Positions 8,248 through 16,282 of a DNA stretch of 16,282 nucleotides are shown one piece after another. A program made the position numbers and the translations under genes. Every line of letters begins with the position of its first letter. Within the stretch, counting starts at the first letter, position 1. The notes below the pieces were generated by a model that was not told the origin of the DNA, did not search any database, and saw only the letters and a list, made by a program, of their open reading frames with translations. The stretch comes from Planctomycetota bacterium (lineage in GTDB: Bacteria > Planctomycetota > Phycisphaerae > Phycisphaerales > SM1A02). The stretch spans positions 1-16,282 of the forward strand of contig RFOC01000022.1 in NCBI GenBank assembly GCA_009926815.1. Reading direction: 5' to 3'.

Positions 8248-8520
8248 ATGGCGAAGGCCGTCGTCGATCCCAACGAACTGCGTCGCTTCGCCGGCGATCT
8301 GCGCAAGTTCAACATGGACATCCAGGGGCAGATGGCGAAGCTCGGCGCGTCGCTCGGCAGCCTGCAGCAGACCTGGCGCGATCAGGAGCAGGCCAAGTTC
8401 GCCGAGGAGTTCGAGCAGACCATGCGATCGCTGCAGCGGTTCCTGAAGGTCAGCGAGGAGTTCGTGCCCTTCCTGGTGCGCAAGGCCGAGCGCATCGAGG
8501 AATACCTGAACCAGCGCTGA
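8248..8520 (+). CDS. WXG100-like helical-hairpin protein (first of two)
   Basis: This 90-aa protein has no signal peptide. It is predicted to be two helices joined by a turn: residues 8-40, then Trp43-Arg44-Asp45, then 46-88. This is the WXG100 (EsxA/EsxB) layout, where the turn is normally Trp-x-Gly; here it is W-R-D. Downstream of the turn the pattern W-R-D-x5-F-x3-F (Phe51, Phe55) recurs exactly in the 73-aa product of the same operon. Known WXG100 proteins form dimers and are secreted by the ESX/type VII ATPase EccC/EssC. The presence of an FtsK/SpoIIIE ATPase in this operon supports that reading. A C-terminal YxxxD/E secretion signal is not seen. It is the first gene of the operon and has no Shine-Dalgarno. 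It could instead be a structural partner of the ATPase. Confidence 0.8.
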   Translation: MAKAVVDPNELRRFAGDLRKFNMDIQGQMAKLGASLGSLQQTWRDQEQAKFAEEFEQTMRSLQRFLKVSEEFVPFLVRKAERIEEYLNQR

Positions 8521-8523
8521 GGC

Positions 8524-9117
8524 ATGGAACCCACGCAGGCGAACGTGATCTCGGTGGACGTGCTGCAGCGCCTCCGTGCGGCCATGGTCCGTTGCCACGA
8601 GGAGATGGGTCTGGCCCTGTCCGAGGCGGACTCGGAGGTGGACCGGGCGGTGGTCTGGGTGGAGCGGGAGCGGGTCATGCACTGGCGGAGCCGCATCCAG
8701 CGGCTGGGCGAGGAGGTCAACGACGCGCGAAGCGCCCTGTTCCGCAAGGAGACGGTGACCAGCAGCAAGGATTCGCGTCCCAGCGTGGTCGACGAGAAGA
8801 AGGCGCTCGAGCGCGCCAAGGCCCGCCTGGCGGACGCCGAGCAGCGCCTCCAGCGGAGTCGATCGTGGTCCGTGTCCCTGCCCCGGGACCAGGCGGTCTA
8901 CAAGGGCGGCACGGCCGCGCTCTCCAGCATGGTCGAGCGCGAGCTCCCGGCGGCGATCGCGGCCCTGGAACGGATGAGCGTGGCCCTTCAGGCCTATCAG
9001 CGGGGGCCCGCCCCGGATCTCGCCGCGCTGCTGGAGACGGCGGCGGAGGTCCAGCCCTCGCCGGGCTCCATGCGCCGAGGCGGCGAACCCTCGACCGGCG
9101 CCGGAGGCGCGCCATGA
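8524..9117 (+). CDS. Coiled-coil protein of unknown family in the WXG100/FtsK operon
   Basis: I do not recognise this 197-aa protein. It has no signal peptide and no membrane segment. Residues about 10-72 form a long helix with evenly spaced aromatic residues (VVWVERERVMHW, Trp44, Trp53) and a basic/acidic heptad pattern. A second charged helix runs about 90-118. A third, about 127-165 (LSSMVERELPAAIAALERMSVAL), resembles the helices of ESX substrates. The last 35 residues are Pro/Gly/Ser-rich and probably disordered. It starts 3 nt after the first WXG100-like gene and its stop overlaps the next ATG (ATGA), so it belongs to the operon and is probably translationally coupled. An adaptor, scaffold or larger substrate of the ATPase is possible; no function can be assigned. 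Confidence 0.85.
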   Translation: MEPTQANVISVDVLQRLRAAMVRCHEEMGLALSEADSEVDRAVVWVERERVMHWRSRIQRLGEEVNDARSALFRKETVTSSKDSRPSVVDEKKALERAKARLADAEQRLQRSRSWSVSLPRDQAVYKGGTAALSSMVERELPAAIAALERMSVALQAYQRGPAPDLAALLETAAEVQPSPGSMRRGGEPSTGAGGAP

Positions 9118-9335
9118 GCGTCGAGGGCGCACGCATGCGTCTGCAGGGCTCCATGAAGGACCTGCTGGTCAAGTGGTCCGAGGCCGAGGCGCTCTGGCGG
9201 GACGCCACCGCCGACCACTTCCACCGTCGCTACATCGAGTCGCTCGAGGCGGCGGTGAAGTCGGCGCTGCCGGCCATGGAGAAGATGGCCGAGACGCTCC
9301 ACCGCGTCCGAGTGGAATGCGGTGACCCGCGGTGA
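9114..9335 (+). CDS. Small WXG100-like protein (second of two)
   Basis: This 73-aa protein was located by its ATGA overlap with the upstream gene. A much longer open frame upstream in the same phase is a shadow. Residues 4-26 form one helix, Trp28-Arg29-Asp30 the turn, and 31-68 a second helix. The pattern W-R-D-x5-F-x3-Y (Phe36, Tyr40) aligns residue for residue with W43-R44-D45, F51 and F55 of the 90-aa product. The two small proteins therefore look like the paired subunits of an Esx-type heterodimer. It is shorter than a standard WXG100 protein because the first helix is short. Its TGA overlaps a possible GTG start of the next gene; the ATG I prefer for that gene is 41 nt downstream. No YxxxD/E tail is present. 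Confidence 0.8.
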   Translation: MSVEGARMRLQGSMKDLLVKWSEAEALWRDATADHFHRRYIESLEAAVKSALPAMEKMAETLHRVRVECGDPR

Positions 9336-9353
9336 GCGGCGGACAGGTTGAAC

Positions 9354-9359
9354 TAGACT
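9354..9359 (+). promoter_or_regulatory. Possible internal -10 element before the FtsK/SpoIIIE-type gene
   Basis: TAGACT, the same hexamer as at nifS, ends 17 nt before ATG 9377 and would give a leader of about 11 nt. It could add transcription for the ATPase gene independent of the operon promoter. There is no clear -35. Treat it as weak. Confidence 0.25.
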
Positions 9360-9376
9360 CCGCCCGAGGCCGCGGC

Positions 9377-12300
9377 ATGCCCACCGATCCCATCGCAGAA
9401 CTGGCGGAACGGTGGACCAGGCTTGGACAGGCCGCGGCGCACCTTCACGCCCAGACCCTGCGGGACCAGGCCGAGGCTCGCGCCCTCTCGGAGTCGGAGG
9501 CTGCCCGGCATGGCCAGGCCACCACCGCCATCCGAGCCCGCCTGCACGACGTCCTGGCCGCGGCCGCCGGCGAGCATCGCGCTCGAGAGACCGCCGCCCG
9601 CGCCGAGCACGCGGAGCGCATGAAGTCGCTCGAGGTGAAGGCCAAGTCGACGGTCGAGGAGATCCTCCGGCGAGCCGAGACCGACGAGGCGCGGGTGAAG
9701 GAGGCGTACCAGCACGCGCTCTGGATGGGCGAGACGGTCTACGAGGCCTCGGAGAACGCGTCGCGACTGGAGCACGAGGAGCGGCGAGCCCAGATCCAGA
9801 CCTACCTCCAGCAGCTGGAGGAACTGATCCAGGAGGCCAGCCGACAGACCCGGCGATACCGGCAGCGCCCGCCGGCCATCCCCGACGGTGCCTCGGCGGC
9901 CGCCAACGAGACTGCCCTGATCCAGCTGCCCCTGCAGGTGGCCGCCGCCCGGGAGATGGTGCACGGACTTCGTCGCCTTCCACTTCCGGGTCTCTACCGC
10001 GGCCCCATCCTGCTGGTGCCGGCCCTGCTGCTGGCCGGCGCTGCGGCGATCGGCGCCTTCCTGGCCGGGATGCGGGATCCCGTCATGGTGGGTCTGGGGG
10101 CGGGCGCTGGATTCGGACTGGTGGCGGTGCTGGCCGTGGCGCTCTGGTTCGTGGCGCGTGGGCAGGTCCACAGGGTGTGGCGGCCGTTGGGCGAGATGGC
10201 CGCGCAGGTCCGCGGTCTGGCTTCGGCGGCGCTGGACTTCGCCGCGCAGGATCGCGAGCGACAGGTGCACAAGGCCAAGGAGAAGCTGCAGCGCGAGCGA
10301 GCCGCCGCTCACGCCAAGTTCCGGCCACTGCTGGAGTCCGTGGAGTCCAAGCGAGGGAGCCGCCAGAGCGAGCTGGAGAGCGTGGTGCCCGAGCGAAGGT
10401 CCCGCTATCAGGCCGATCTGGATGCCGCGCTGACCCAGGCCCGTGAAACCCGTGATCGGGTGAAGCATGAGGCCGAGGCCCTGGCCGCCGCGGAGACCGC
10501 CACCGAGCAGGCTCGGCACGCGGCCGCCCGAAAGTCCATCGAGGGTGCGGGCGAGGACGCCCACGACCAGCGGCTGCACGCCTGGTGCCATGAGCGTGAC
10601 GCGTTCCTGGCGTGGACGCGCGGACTGACGCAGTCCGGCGATCAGGTGGCCATGGATCTGGCCCAGGTCACGCCCGATCCGGGTGTCTTCCCCGCGCACC
10701 TGCTGGTGGGTCGGGTGACCCTGGATGCATCCTCGCTGCCCCATGGGGTGCCGCAGGCCGATGGGGCACGCTGGCCGGCGGAGCACCGCTGGTCGCTTCC
10801 GCTGCTTCGGCCGCTGCCCGAGGCGCCCTCGCTCCTGGTCGAGGCCCCGGTCGATCGCCGGGCCGAGGCCCTGGCGGCCCTGCAGGCGGCGGCGGCCAGA
10901 CTGCTGCTGCAGAGTCCTCCCGGCAAGGTCCGCCTCACGCTGATCGATCCAGTGGGGCTGGGCCAGGGCTTCGCGGGCTTCATGCACCTGGCGGACCAGA
11001 TGGAGCAGCTGGTGGGGGAGCGCATCTGGACCGAGCCACGGCACATCGAGCAGAAGCTCACCGACCTGACCGAGCACATGGAGACCGTCATCCAGAAGTA
11101 CCTGCGAGACGAGTTCCCGACCATCGCCGACTACAACGCCCAGGCGGGCCAGCTGGCCGAGCCGCTCCGCGTGCTGGTGATGGCCGACTTCCCGGCCGGC
11201 CTGAACGAGGCGGCGGTGCGTCGGCTCGGCAGCATCCTGCAGTCCGGCGCGCGCTGCGGCGTGCATCTGCTGCTGCTTCGCGACCCTGCGCGGCCCATGC
11301 CCGATGGGCTGGGCGAGGCGGACGTGCTTCGGACCTGCCGCCGCATCCGCTGGCATGACGGCGCCTTCCGCGCGGACATGGCGGGTCTGGAGGGTGCCGC
11401 GGTGGGGCTCGATGCACCACCCTCGCCCGCGCGGCTGCAGGAACTCCTGCGCGTGGTGGGGGAGCGGGCCCGCACCGCCAGCGTGGTGCAGGTGCCCTTC
11501 TCGGCCATCGAGCCGACGACCGACCGCTTCTGGACCGGCAGCACCGCCGGCAGCCTGTCCGTGCCCATCGGACGGACCGGTGCCACGCAGTTGCAGAGCC
11601 TGGTGCTGGGCGAGGGCACCCGCCAGCATGTGCTGGTGGCCGGCAAGACGGGCTCGGGCAAGAGCACGCTGCTCAACGCGATCATCGTGAACCTGGCCTC
11701 GTGGTTCAGTCCGCAGGAACTGGAACTCTGGCTGATCGACTTCAAGAAGGGGGTGGAATTCAAGGCCTACGCGGCGCACGGCCTGCCGCATGCCCGCGCG
11801 GTGGCGGTGGAGAGCGACCGCGAGTTCGGCCTGAGCGTGCTGCAGGGACTGGATGCGGAACTGAAGCGGCGCGGCGATCTCTTCCGCGCCGCCGGCGTGC
11901 AGGACCTGGGCGCGTGGCGGCGACTGGGACGCCCGGACCCCATGCCTCGCGCGCTGCTCATCGTGGACGAGTTCCAGGAACTCTTCGTGGAGGAGGACAA
12001 GGTGGCGCAGGAATCCGCGCTGCTGCTGGACCGCCTGGTCCGCCAGGGACGCGCGTTCGGCATGCACGTGATCCTGGGCTCGCAGACGCTCGGAGGCGCC
12101 TACGCGCTGCCGCGGACCACCATGGGGCAGATGGGCGTCCGCATCGCCATGCAGTGCAACGAGGCCGACGCGGCGCTGATCCTCAGCGACGACAACACCG
12201 CCGCGCGGCTGCTCTCTCGCCCCGGCGAGGCCATCTACAACGACGCCGGAGGCCTGGTGGAGGGCAACAGCCCCTTCCAGGTGGTGTGGCTGGGCGACCA

Positions 12301-13204
12301 GGAGCGTGAGCGACGCGTGCAGGCGCTCGCCGAGCGTGGCCGACCCACCGCGGCCAGCCGGCCCGCCATGATCGTCTTCGACGGCACCAGCAAGGCCAGC
12401 ATGGCCCGCTGCCGTCCGCTGCGTGCACGGGTCACCGGACCGGCACTGGCGCTTCCGCTGCATCTGGGCGAGCCGGTCGCGATCCGCGAGGCCACCGTCG
12501 CCAACCTGCGTCGCCAGTCCGGCGCGAACATGCTGGTGGTGGGTCAGGAGGAGAGGATGTCGCTGGGCATCTCCATGGCGGTGCTGGCCAGCGTGCGGGC
12601 TTCGGGAGGCCCCGGCGCCAGGGTCATCCTGCTCGATGGCACGCCCGCCGACGCGCCCGAGGCAGGTCAGCTTGCGGCCATGTGCGCCAGCCTGGAACTC
12701 GACGCGAGCGTGCCTGGCTACCGGGAAGTCGATGAGGCGGTGACCAGGCTTGGCGCGGAGGTCCTGCGCCGCACCGAGAGCGGCCGTTCGGACGAGCCGC
12801 CCATCCTGCTGCTGGTGCATGGCCTGCAGCGCTTCCGCTCGCTGCGCCGGAACGAGGATGACTTCAGCTTCGGCTCGGGCGATGGACCGCCCAAGCCCGA
12901 CCGCGTGCTGGCCGCCATCCTGCGCGATGGTCCTGCCGTGGGCGTGCACGCGGTGCTGGGCGTGGACACCGCCACCAGCCTTCAGCGGACCATCGACCGC
13001 GGCGGCATGCGGGACTTCGACCTGCGGGTGCTCATGCAGATGGGAGCCAACGATTCCAGCGGTCTCATCGATTCGCCGGCCGCCAGCCGCCTGGGGGCCG
13101 AGCGTGCACTGCTCTTCAGCGAGGAGCGCGGCACGCTGGAGCGGTTCCGGCCCTTCGAACCCGCCGATGCCGATGAACTGGCCGCGCTTCGCGGGCCTGG
13201 CTGA
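9377..13204 (+). CDS. Membrane-anchored coiled-coil FtsK/SpoIIIE-type ATPase, EccC-like
   Basis: This 1275-aa protein is far longer than FtsK motor domains. Order: coiled coil (about 5-180), two membrane helices (about 209-231 and 236-260), second coiled coil (270-385), a degenerate ATPase-like domain (about 470-650), an intact FtsK/SpoIIIE domain (about 710-975) and a second degenerate ATPase-like domain (about 995-1275). The intact domain has Walker A GKTGSGKST (756-764), Walker B ALLIVDEFQEL (about 860-869) and FGMHVILGSQTL (about 894-905). In the last domain the Walker A position reads VGQEERMSLG and the Walker B Asp-Glu is replaced (LLLVHGLQ). The TM-stalk-tandem ATPase order resembles EccC/EssC, the type VII secretion motor, not FtsK: no gamma DNA-binding domain is seen. 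ATG 9377 has GAGG 7 nt upstream; a GTG at 9332 overlapping the preceding stop is the alternative. Confidence 0.88.
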   Translation: MPTDPIAELAERWTRLGQAAAHLHAQTLRDQAEARALSESEAARHGQATTAIRARLHDVLAAAAGEHRARETAARAEHAERMKSLEVKAKSTVEEILRRAETDEARVKEAYQHALWMGETVYEASENASRLEHEERRAQIQTYLQQLEELIQEASRQTRRYRQRPPAIPDGASAAANETALIQLPLQVAAAREMVHGLRRLPLPGLYRGPILLVPALLLAGAAAIGAFLAGMRDPVMVGLGAGAGFGLVAVLAVALWFVARGQVHRVWRPLGEMAAQVRGLASAALDFAAQDRERQVHKAKEKLQRERAAAHAKFRPLLESVESKRGSRQSELESVVPERRSRYQADLDAALTQARETRDRVKHEAEALAAAETATEQARHAAARKSIEGAGEDAHDQRLHAWCHERDAFLAWTRGLTQSGDQVAMDLAQVTPDPGVFPAHLLVGRVTLDASSLPHGVPQADGARWPAEHRWSLPLLRPLPEAPSLLVEAPVDRRAEALAALQAAAARLLLQSPPGKVRLTLIDPVGLGQGFAGFMHLADQMEQLVGERIWTEPRHIEQKLTDLTEHMETVIQKYLRDEFPTIADYNAQAGQLAEPLRVLVMADFPAGLNEAAVRRLGSILQSGARCGVHLLLLRDPARPMPDGLGEADVLRTCRRIRWHDGAFRADMAGLEGAAVGLDAPPSPARLQELLRVVGERARTASVVQVPFSAIEPTTDRFWTGSTAGSLSVPIGRTGATQLQSLVLGEGTRQHVLVAGKTGSGKSTLLNAIIVNLASWFSPQELELWLIDFKKGVEFKAYAAHGLPHARAVAVESDREFGLSVLQGLDAELKRRGDLFRAAGVQDLGAWRRLGRPDPMPRALLIVDEFQELFVEEDKVAQESALLLDRLVRQGRAFGMHVILGSQTLGGAYALPRTTMGQMGVRIAMQCNEADAALILSDDNTAARLLSRPGEAIYNDAGGLVEGNSPFQVVWLGDQERERRVQALAERGRPTAASRPAMIVFDGTSKASMARCRPLRARVTGPALALPLHLGEPVAIREATVANLRRQSGANMLVVGQEERMSLGISMAVLASVRASGGPGARVILLDGTPADAPEAGQLAAMCASLELDASVPGYREVDEAVTRLGAEVLRRTESGRSDEPPILLLVHGLQRFRSLRRNEDDFSFGSGDGPPKPDRVLAAILRDGPAVGVHAVLGVDTATSLQRTIDRGGMRDFDLRVLMQMGANDSSGLIDSPAASRLGAERALLFSEERGTLERFRPFEPADADELAALRGPG

Positions 13205-13218
13205 CCGTTCAGCGGCCC
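13193..13218. terminator. Hairpin shared by the convergent ATPase and cysteine desulfurase genes
   Basis: GGGCC-TG-GCTGA (13193-13204) pairs with TCAGC-GGCCC (13209-13218), with a 2-nt bulge and the loop CCGT. The TGA of the ATPase gene and the TGA of the opposing gene lie opposite one another in the stem. Only 4 nt separate the two coding regions. There are no T-runs, so efficiency is uncertain. Confidence 0.5.
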
Positions 13219-14375
13219 AGTGCGTGGCTCGATGAACGCCGCACCGCCTCCACCGCGGCGTGGATCGTTCGGGCGGCCTCGCGAATCTCCGACTCCGTGG
13301 TTTCACGCGAGAGGCTGAATCGCACGGTTCCGTGGGCCACCCGCTCGGGAAGTCCCATGGACAGCAGCACGGGGCTCGGCTCCAGCGAGCCGCTGCTGCA
13401 CGCGGCGCCGGCGCTGGCCTGCACGCCGCGCTCCGAGAGGGCCAGAAGGATCGCCTCGGCCTCGAGTCCCGGGAAGGCCACGCTGGCGGTGTTCCAGAGC
13501 CGCGCCGCCTGCGCGGCATGGATCACCGCATCGGGTTGGGCCGCCTGAACCAGCCGCTCGAGCAGGTCGCGCAGCGCCGCTCCGGCCGCCGGACCCGCCC
13601 CGGCCAGCCATGCCTGCGCCTGGCGGGCCGCCGCGGCGAAGCCCGCGATGCCCGGAACGTTCTCCGTGCCGGCTCGCCGCTCGCGCTCCTGCGGACCGCC
13701 CGTCAGCACGCCCTCGAGCGGCGTGCCTCGCCGAACCGCCAGCGCACCGACCCCCTTGGGGCCGTGCAGCTTGTGGGCGGAGCACGAGAGCAGATCCACG
13801 CCCATGTCCGACATGTCGGTGGGCATCTTGCCGACCCATTGCGTGGCATCGGTGTGGAATGTCACGCCCGCCGCCCGGCAGGCGCGGGCCAGTTCACGCA
13901 CGGGCTGTATGGTGCCGGTCTCGTTGTTGGCGGCCATCACGCTCACCACCGCGATGTCCACGGCGCTCTCGGCCAGGATGCGTTCCAGGTGCGACACGCT
14001 CACCCGGCCACTCGCGTCGTGCTCCAGCCAGATCACCCGGGCCACGGCGTGGGCCTCGAGCCGGCGGGCCAGGTCCCGCACCGCAGCATGCTCCAGAGGA
14101 CTGGTGACCACCACCCGGCGGGCAGTGGCCTGCAGGCTTCCGCGGATCGCAAGGTCCGCCGACTCCGTGCCTCCGCTGGTGAAGACCAGCTCCCGTTCGG
14201 AGCAGCCCAGCAGGGCCGCGATCTCGGCGCGGGCCAGTTCCACCACGCGCCGCGCGGCCTGTCCGCCCCGGTGGATGGAGCTGGGGTTGGCCCAGTCCCG
14301 CTCCAGGGCCTCGCGGACCGCCTGGACCACCTCAGGACACGGCCGCGTGGTGGCGTTGGCGTCGAGGTCGATCAC
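13209..14375 (-). CDS. Cysteine desulfurase, NifS/IscS family
   Basis: This 388-aa PLP enzyme takes sulfur from cysteine as an enzyme persulfide for Fe-S clusters and thiolated tRNA. Typical motifs are the N-terminal LDANATTRPCPEV (4-16), NPSSIHRGGQAAR (30-42), FTSGGTESADLAI (65-77), EHAAVRDLA (95-103), the NNETGTIQPV box (150-159), HTDATQ (174-179), and the PLP-lysine Lys202 in SCSAHKLHGPKGVGAL. The active-site Cys326 lies in SAGAACSSGS, a class I (IscS/NifS) arrangement; RAGTENVPGI (234-243) agrees. The GTG start is chosen because the conserved N-terminus begins there and TAGACT sits 6 nt upstream with no Shine-Dalgarno. No iscU/nifU, iscA or mnmA neighbour is visible, so NifS, IscS and NifS-like housekeeping roles cannot be separated. 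Confidence 0.93.
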   Translation of the reverse strand: MIDLDANATTRPCPEVVQAVREALERDWANPSSIHRGGQAARRVVELARAEIAALLGCSERELVFTSGGTESADLAIRGSLQATARRVVVTSPLEHAAVRDLARRLEAHAVARVIWLEHDASGRVSVSHLERILAESAVDIAVVSVMAANNETGTIQPVRELARACRAAGVTFHTDATQWVGKMPTDMSDMGVDLLSCSAHKLHGPKGVGALAVRRGTPLEGVLTGGPQERERRAGTENVPGIAGFAAAARQAQAWLAGAGPAAGAALRDLLERLVQAAQPDAVIHAAQAARLWNTASVAFPGLEAEAILLALSERGVQASAGAACSSGSLEPSPVLLSMGLPERVAHGTVRFSLSRETTESEIREAARTIHAAVEAVRRSSSHALGR

Positions 14376-14381
14376 GGGCGC

Positions 14382-14387
14382 AGTCTA
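14382..14387 (-). promoter_or_regulatory. Probable -10 element of leaderless cysteine desulfurase promoter
   Basis: TAGACT on the minus strand ends 6 nt (GCGCCC) before the GTG start. A poor -35 match, TTGGGG (14411-14406), lies 18 nt upstream, at the T-run of the tRNA terminator. Confidence 0.5.
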
Positions 14388-14409
14388 GGTGGGGCGCCGC
14401 AACCACCCC

Positions 14410-14445
14410 AAAACGACGCGAGCCCGATCCATCGATCGGGCCCGC
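14410..14445 (-). terminator. Intrinsic terminator downstream of tRNA-Leu
   Basis: On the minus strand a 12-bp stem (14445-14434 with 14429-14418, one G-T wobble) encloses a GATG loop and is followed, after GTCG, by TTTT (14413-14410). It begins 5 nt beyond the tRNA 3' end. It should end the tRNA transcript and insulate the cysteine desulfurase promoter. Confidence 0.8.
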
Positions 14446-14450
14446 GGGCA

Positions 14451-14534
14451 TGCGGATGAGAGGAGTCGAACCTCCACGGGGGTGAGCCCACAAGAACCTG
14501 AATCTTGCGCGTCTGCCAATTCCGCCACATCGAA
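14451..14534 (-). tRNA. tRNA-Leu (anticodon CAG), acceptor stem imperfect
   Basis: The minus strand folds as a class II tRNA of 84 nt. The D arm carries GGCGGAATTGGCAGACGC, typical of leucine tRNAs. The anticodon stem CAAGA/TCTTG closes a 7-nt loop TTCAGGT with anticodon CAG, reading the CUG codon. The long variable arm forms GGG-CTCA-CCC. The T arm is GGAGG-TTCGACT-CCTCT. The 3' acceptor strand is CATCCGC with discriminator A73, as leucine requires; CCA is not encoded. The 5' acceptor strand reads TTCGATG instead of the expected GCGGATG. Pairs 4-7 are sound, pair 2-71 is a T-G wobble, while positions 1-72 (T-C) and 3-70 (C-C) do not pair. It may be a functional gene with a variant 5' end or a damaged copy. 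Confidence 0.88.
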
Positions 14535-14535
14535 G

Positions 14536-14541
14536 AGTGTA
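14536..14541 (-). promoter_or_regulatory. TACACT hexamer directly before tRNA-Leu
   Basis: TACACT on the minus strand is identical to the -10 candidate of the WXG100-like operon and ends 1 nt before the predicted tRNA 5' end. Initiation 6-7 nt downstream would start inside the acceptor stem, so as a -10 it would give a 5'-truncated tRNA. It may be chance, or the tRNA may be read from rpoD. Confidence 0.2.
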
Positions 14542-14543
14542 CG

Positions 14544-14563
14544 GGCGGGCCGCCGGACCCGCC
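14544..14563 (-). terminator. Short GC hairpin after rpoD
   Basis: GGCGGG and CCCGCC form a 6-bp stem around an 8-nt loop, 6 nt after the rpoD stop and just before tRNA-Leu. There is no T-run, so it is a weak or factor-dependent terminator candidate, or a processing site in an rpoD-tRNA transcript. Confidence 0.35.
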
Positions 14564-14569
14564 AGCGGC

Positions 14570-16282
<1,713 letters not shown>

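Noticed and set aside
7950..9113. Upstream part of a 461-codon plus frame ending at 9335
   Set aside because: It runs antisense to the aldehyde dehydrogenase and out of phase with the two preceding operon genes. Only the last 74 codons (from the ATG at 9114) are supported.
9353..13519. 1388-codon minus-strand open frame opposite the FtsK/SpoIIIE-type gene
   Set aside because: It is antisense to a gene with clear Walker motifs and overlaps nifS. Its His/Gln/Arg/Gly-rich sequence is a codon-bias shadow.

Overview
The window is GC-rich (visibly well above 60%), gene-dense bacterial chromosome. It holds eleven complete protein genes, two genes cut by the window edges (pstS on the left, rpoD on the right) and one tRNA gene. 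The best guess for the source is a planctomycete, possibly of the Phycisphaerae. This is inferred from a sigma-70/RpoD with the KVTRERVRQ region 4 style and acidic tails, and from a small locus pairing WXG100-like proteins with a very large coiled-coil FtsK/SpoIIIE ATPase. It is not proven: there is no rRNA in the window. Nothing marks the window as recently transferred; there is no transposase, integrase, CRISPR array or long repeat.

Left part, minus strand (1-4148). A phosphate-starvation unit runs phoB -> phoR -> pstS, with the last gene leaving the window. phoB and phoR overlap by 4 nt. Behind it, and separated by a GC hairpin, is a divergent anhydro-N-acetylmuramic acid kinase (anmK; peptidoglycan recycling). 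Plus strand 4210-6711 has a UDP-glucuronate decarboxylase (UDP-xylose synthesis) and then recA, with a 249-nt regulatory gap between them that carries a direct-repeat GAAC array resembling a LexA operator. A strong hairpin ends recA and faces the convergent aldehyde dehydrogenase (6788-8224, minus).

Middle part, plus strand (8248-13204). A tight four-gene operon encodes a 90-aa WXG100-like helical-hairpin protein, a 197-aa coiled-coil protein of unknown family, a 73-aa second WXG100-like protein sharing the W-R-D-x5-F-x3-[FY] signature, and a 1275-aa membrane-anchored FtsK/SpoIIIE-type protein with only one intact ATPase site. This looks like a compact type VII (ESX)-like secretion or translocation module, without any other recognised T7SS component in view. 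It is the most interesting system in the window.

Right part, minus strand (13209-16282). A NifS/IscS-type cysteine desulfurase is followed (reading left to right) by tRNA-Leu(CAG) with a defective-looking acceptor stem and its own terminator, and by the primary sigma factor rpoD, whose start lies beyond the right edge.

A cross-cutting signal: five genes that begin transcription units (phoB, the UDP-glucuronate decarboxylase, the aldehyde dehydrogenase, the first WXG100-like gene, the cysteine desulfurase) have a TANNNT hexamer exactly 6-7 nt before the start codon and no Shine-Dalgarno sequence. This is the arrangement expected for leaderless mRNAs. No gene-free stretch exceeds about 250 bases.
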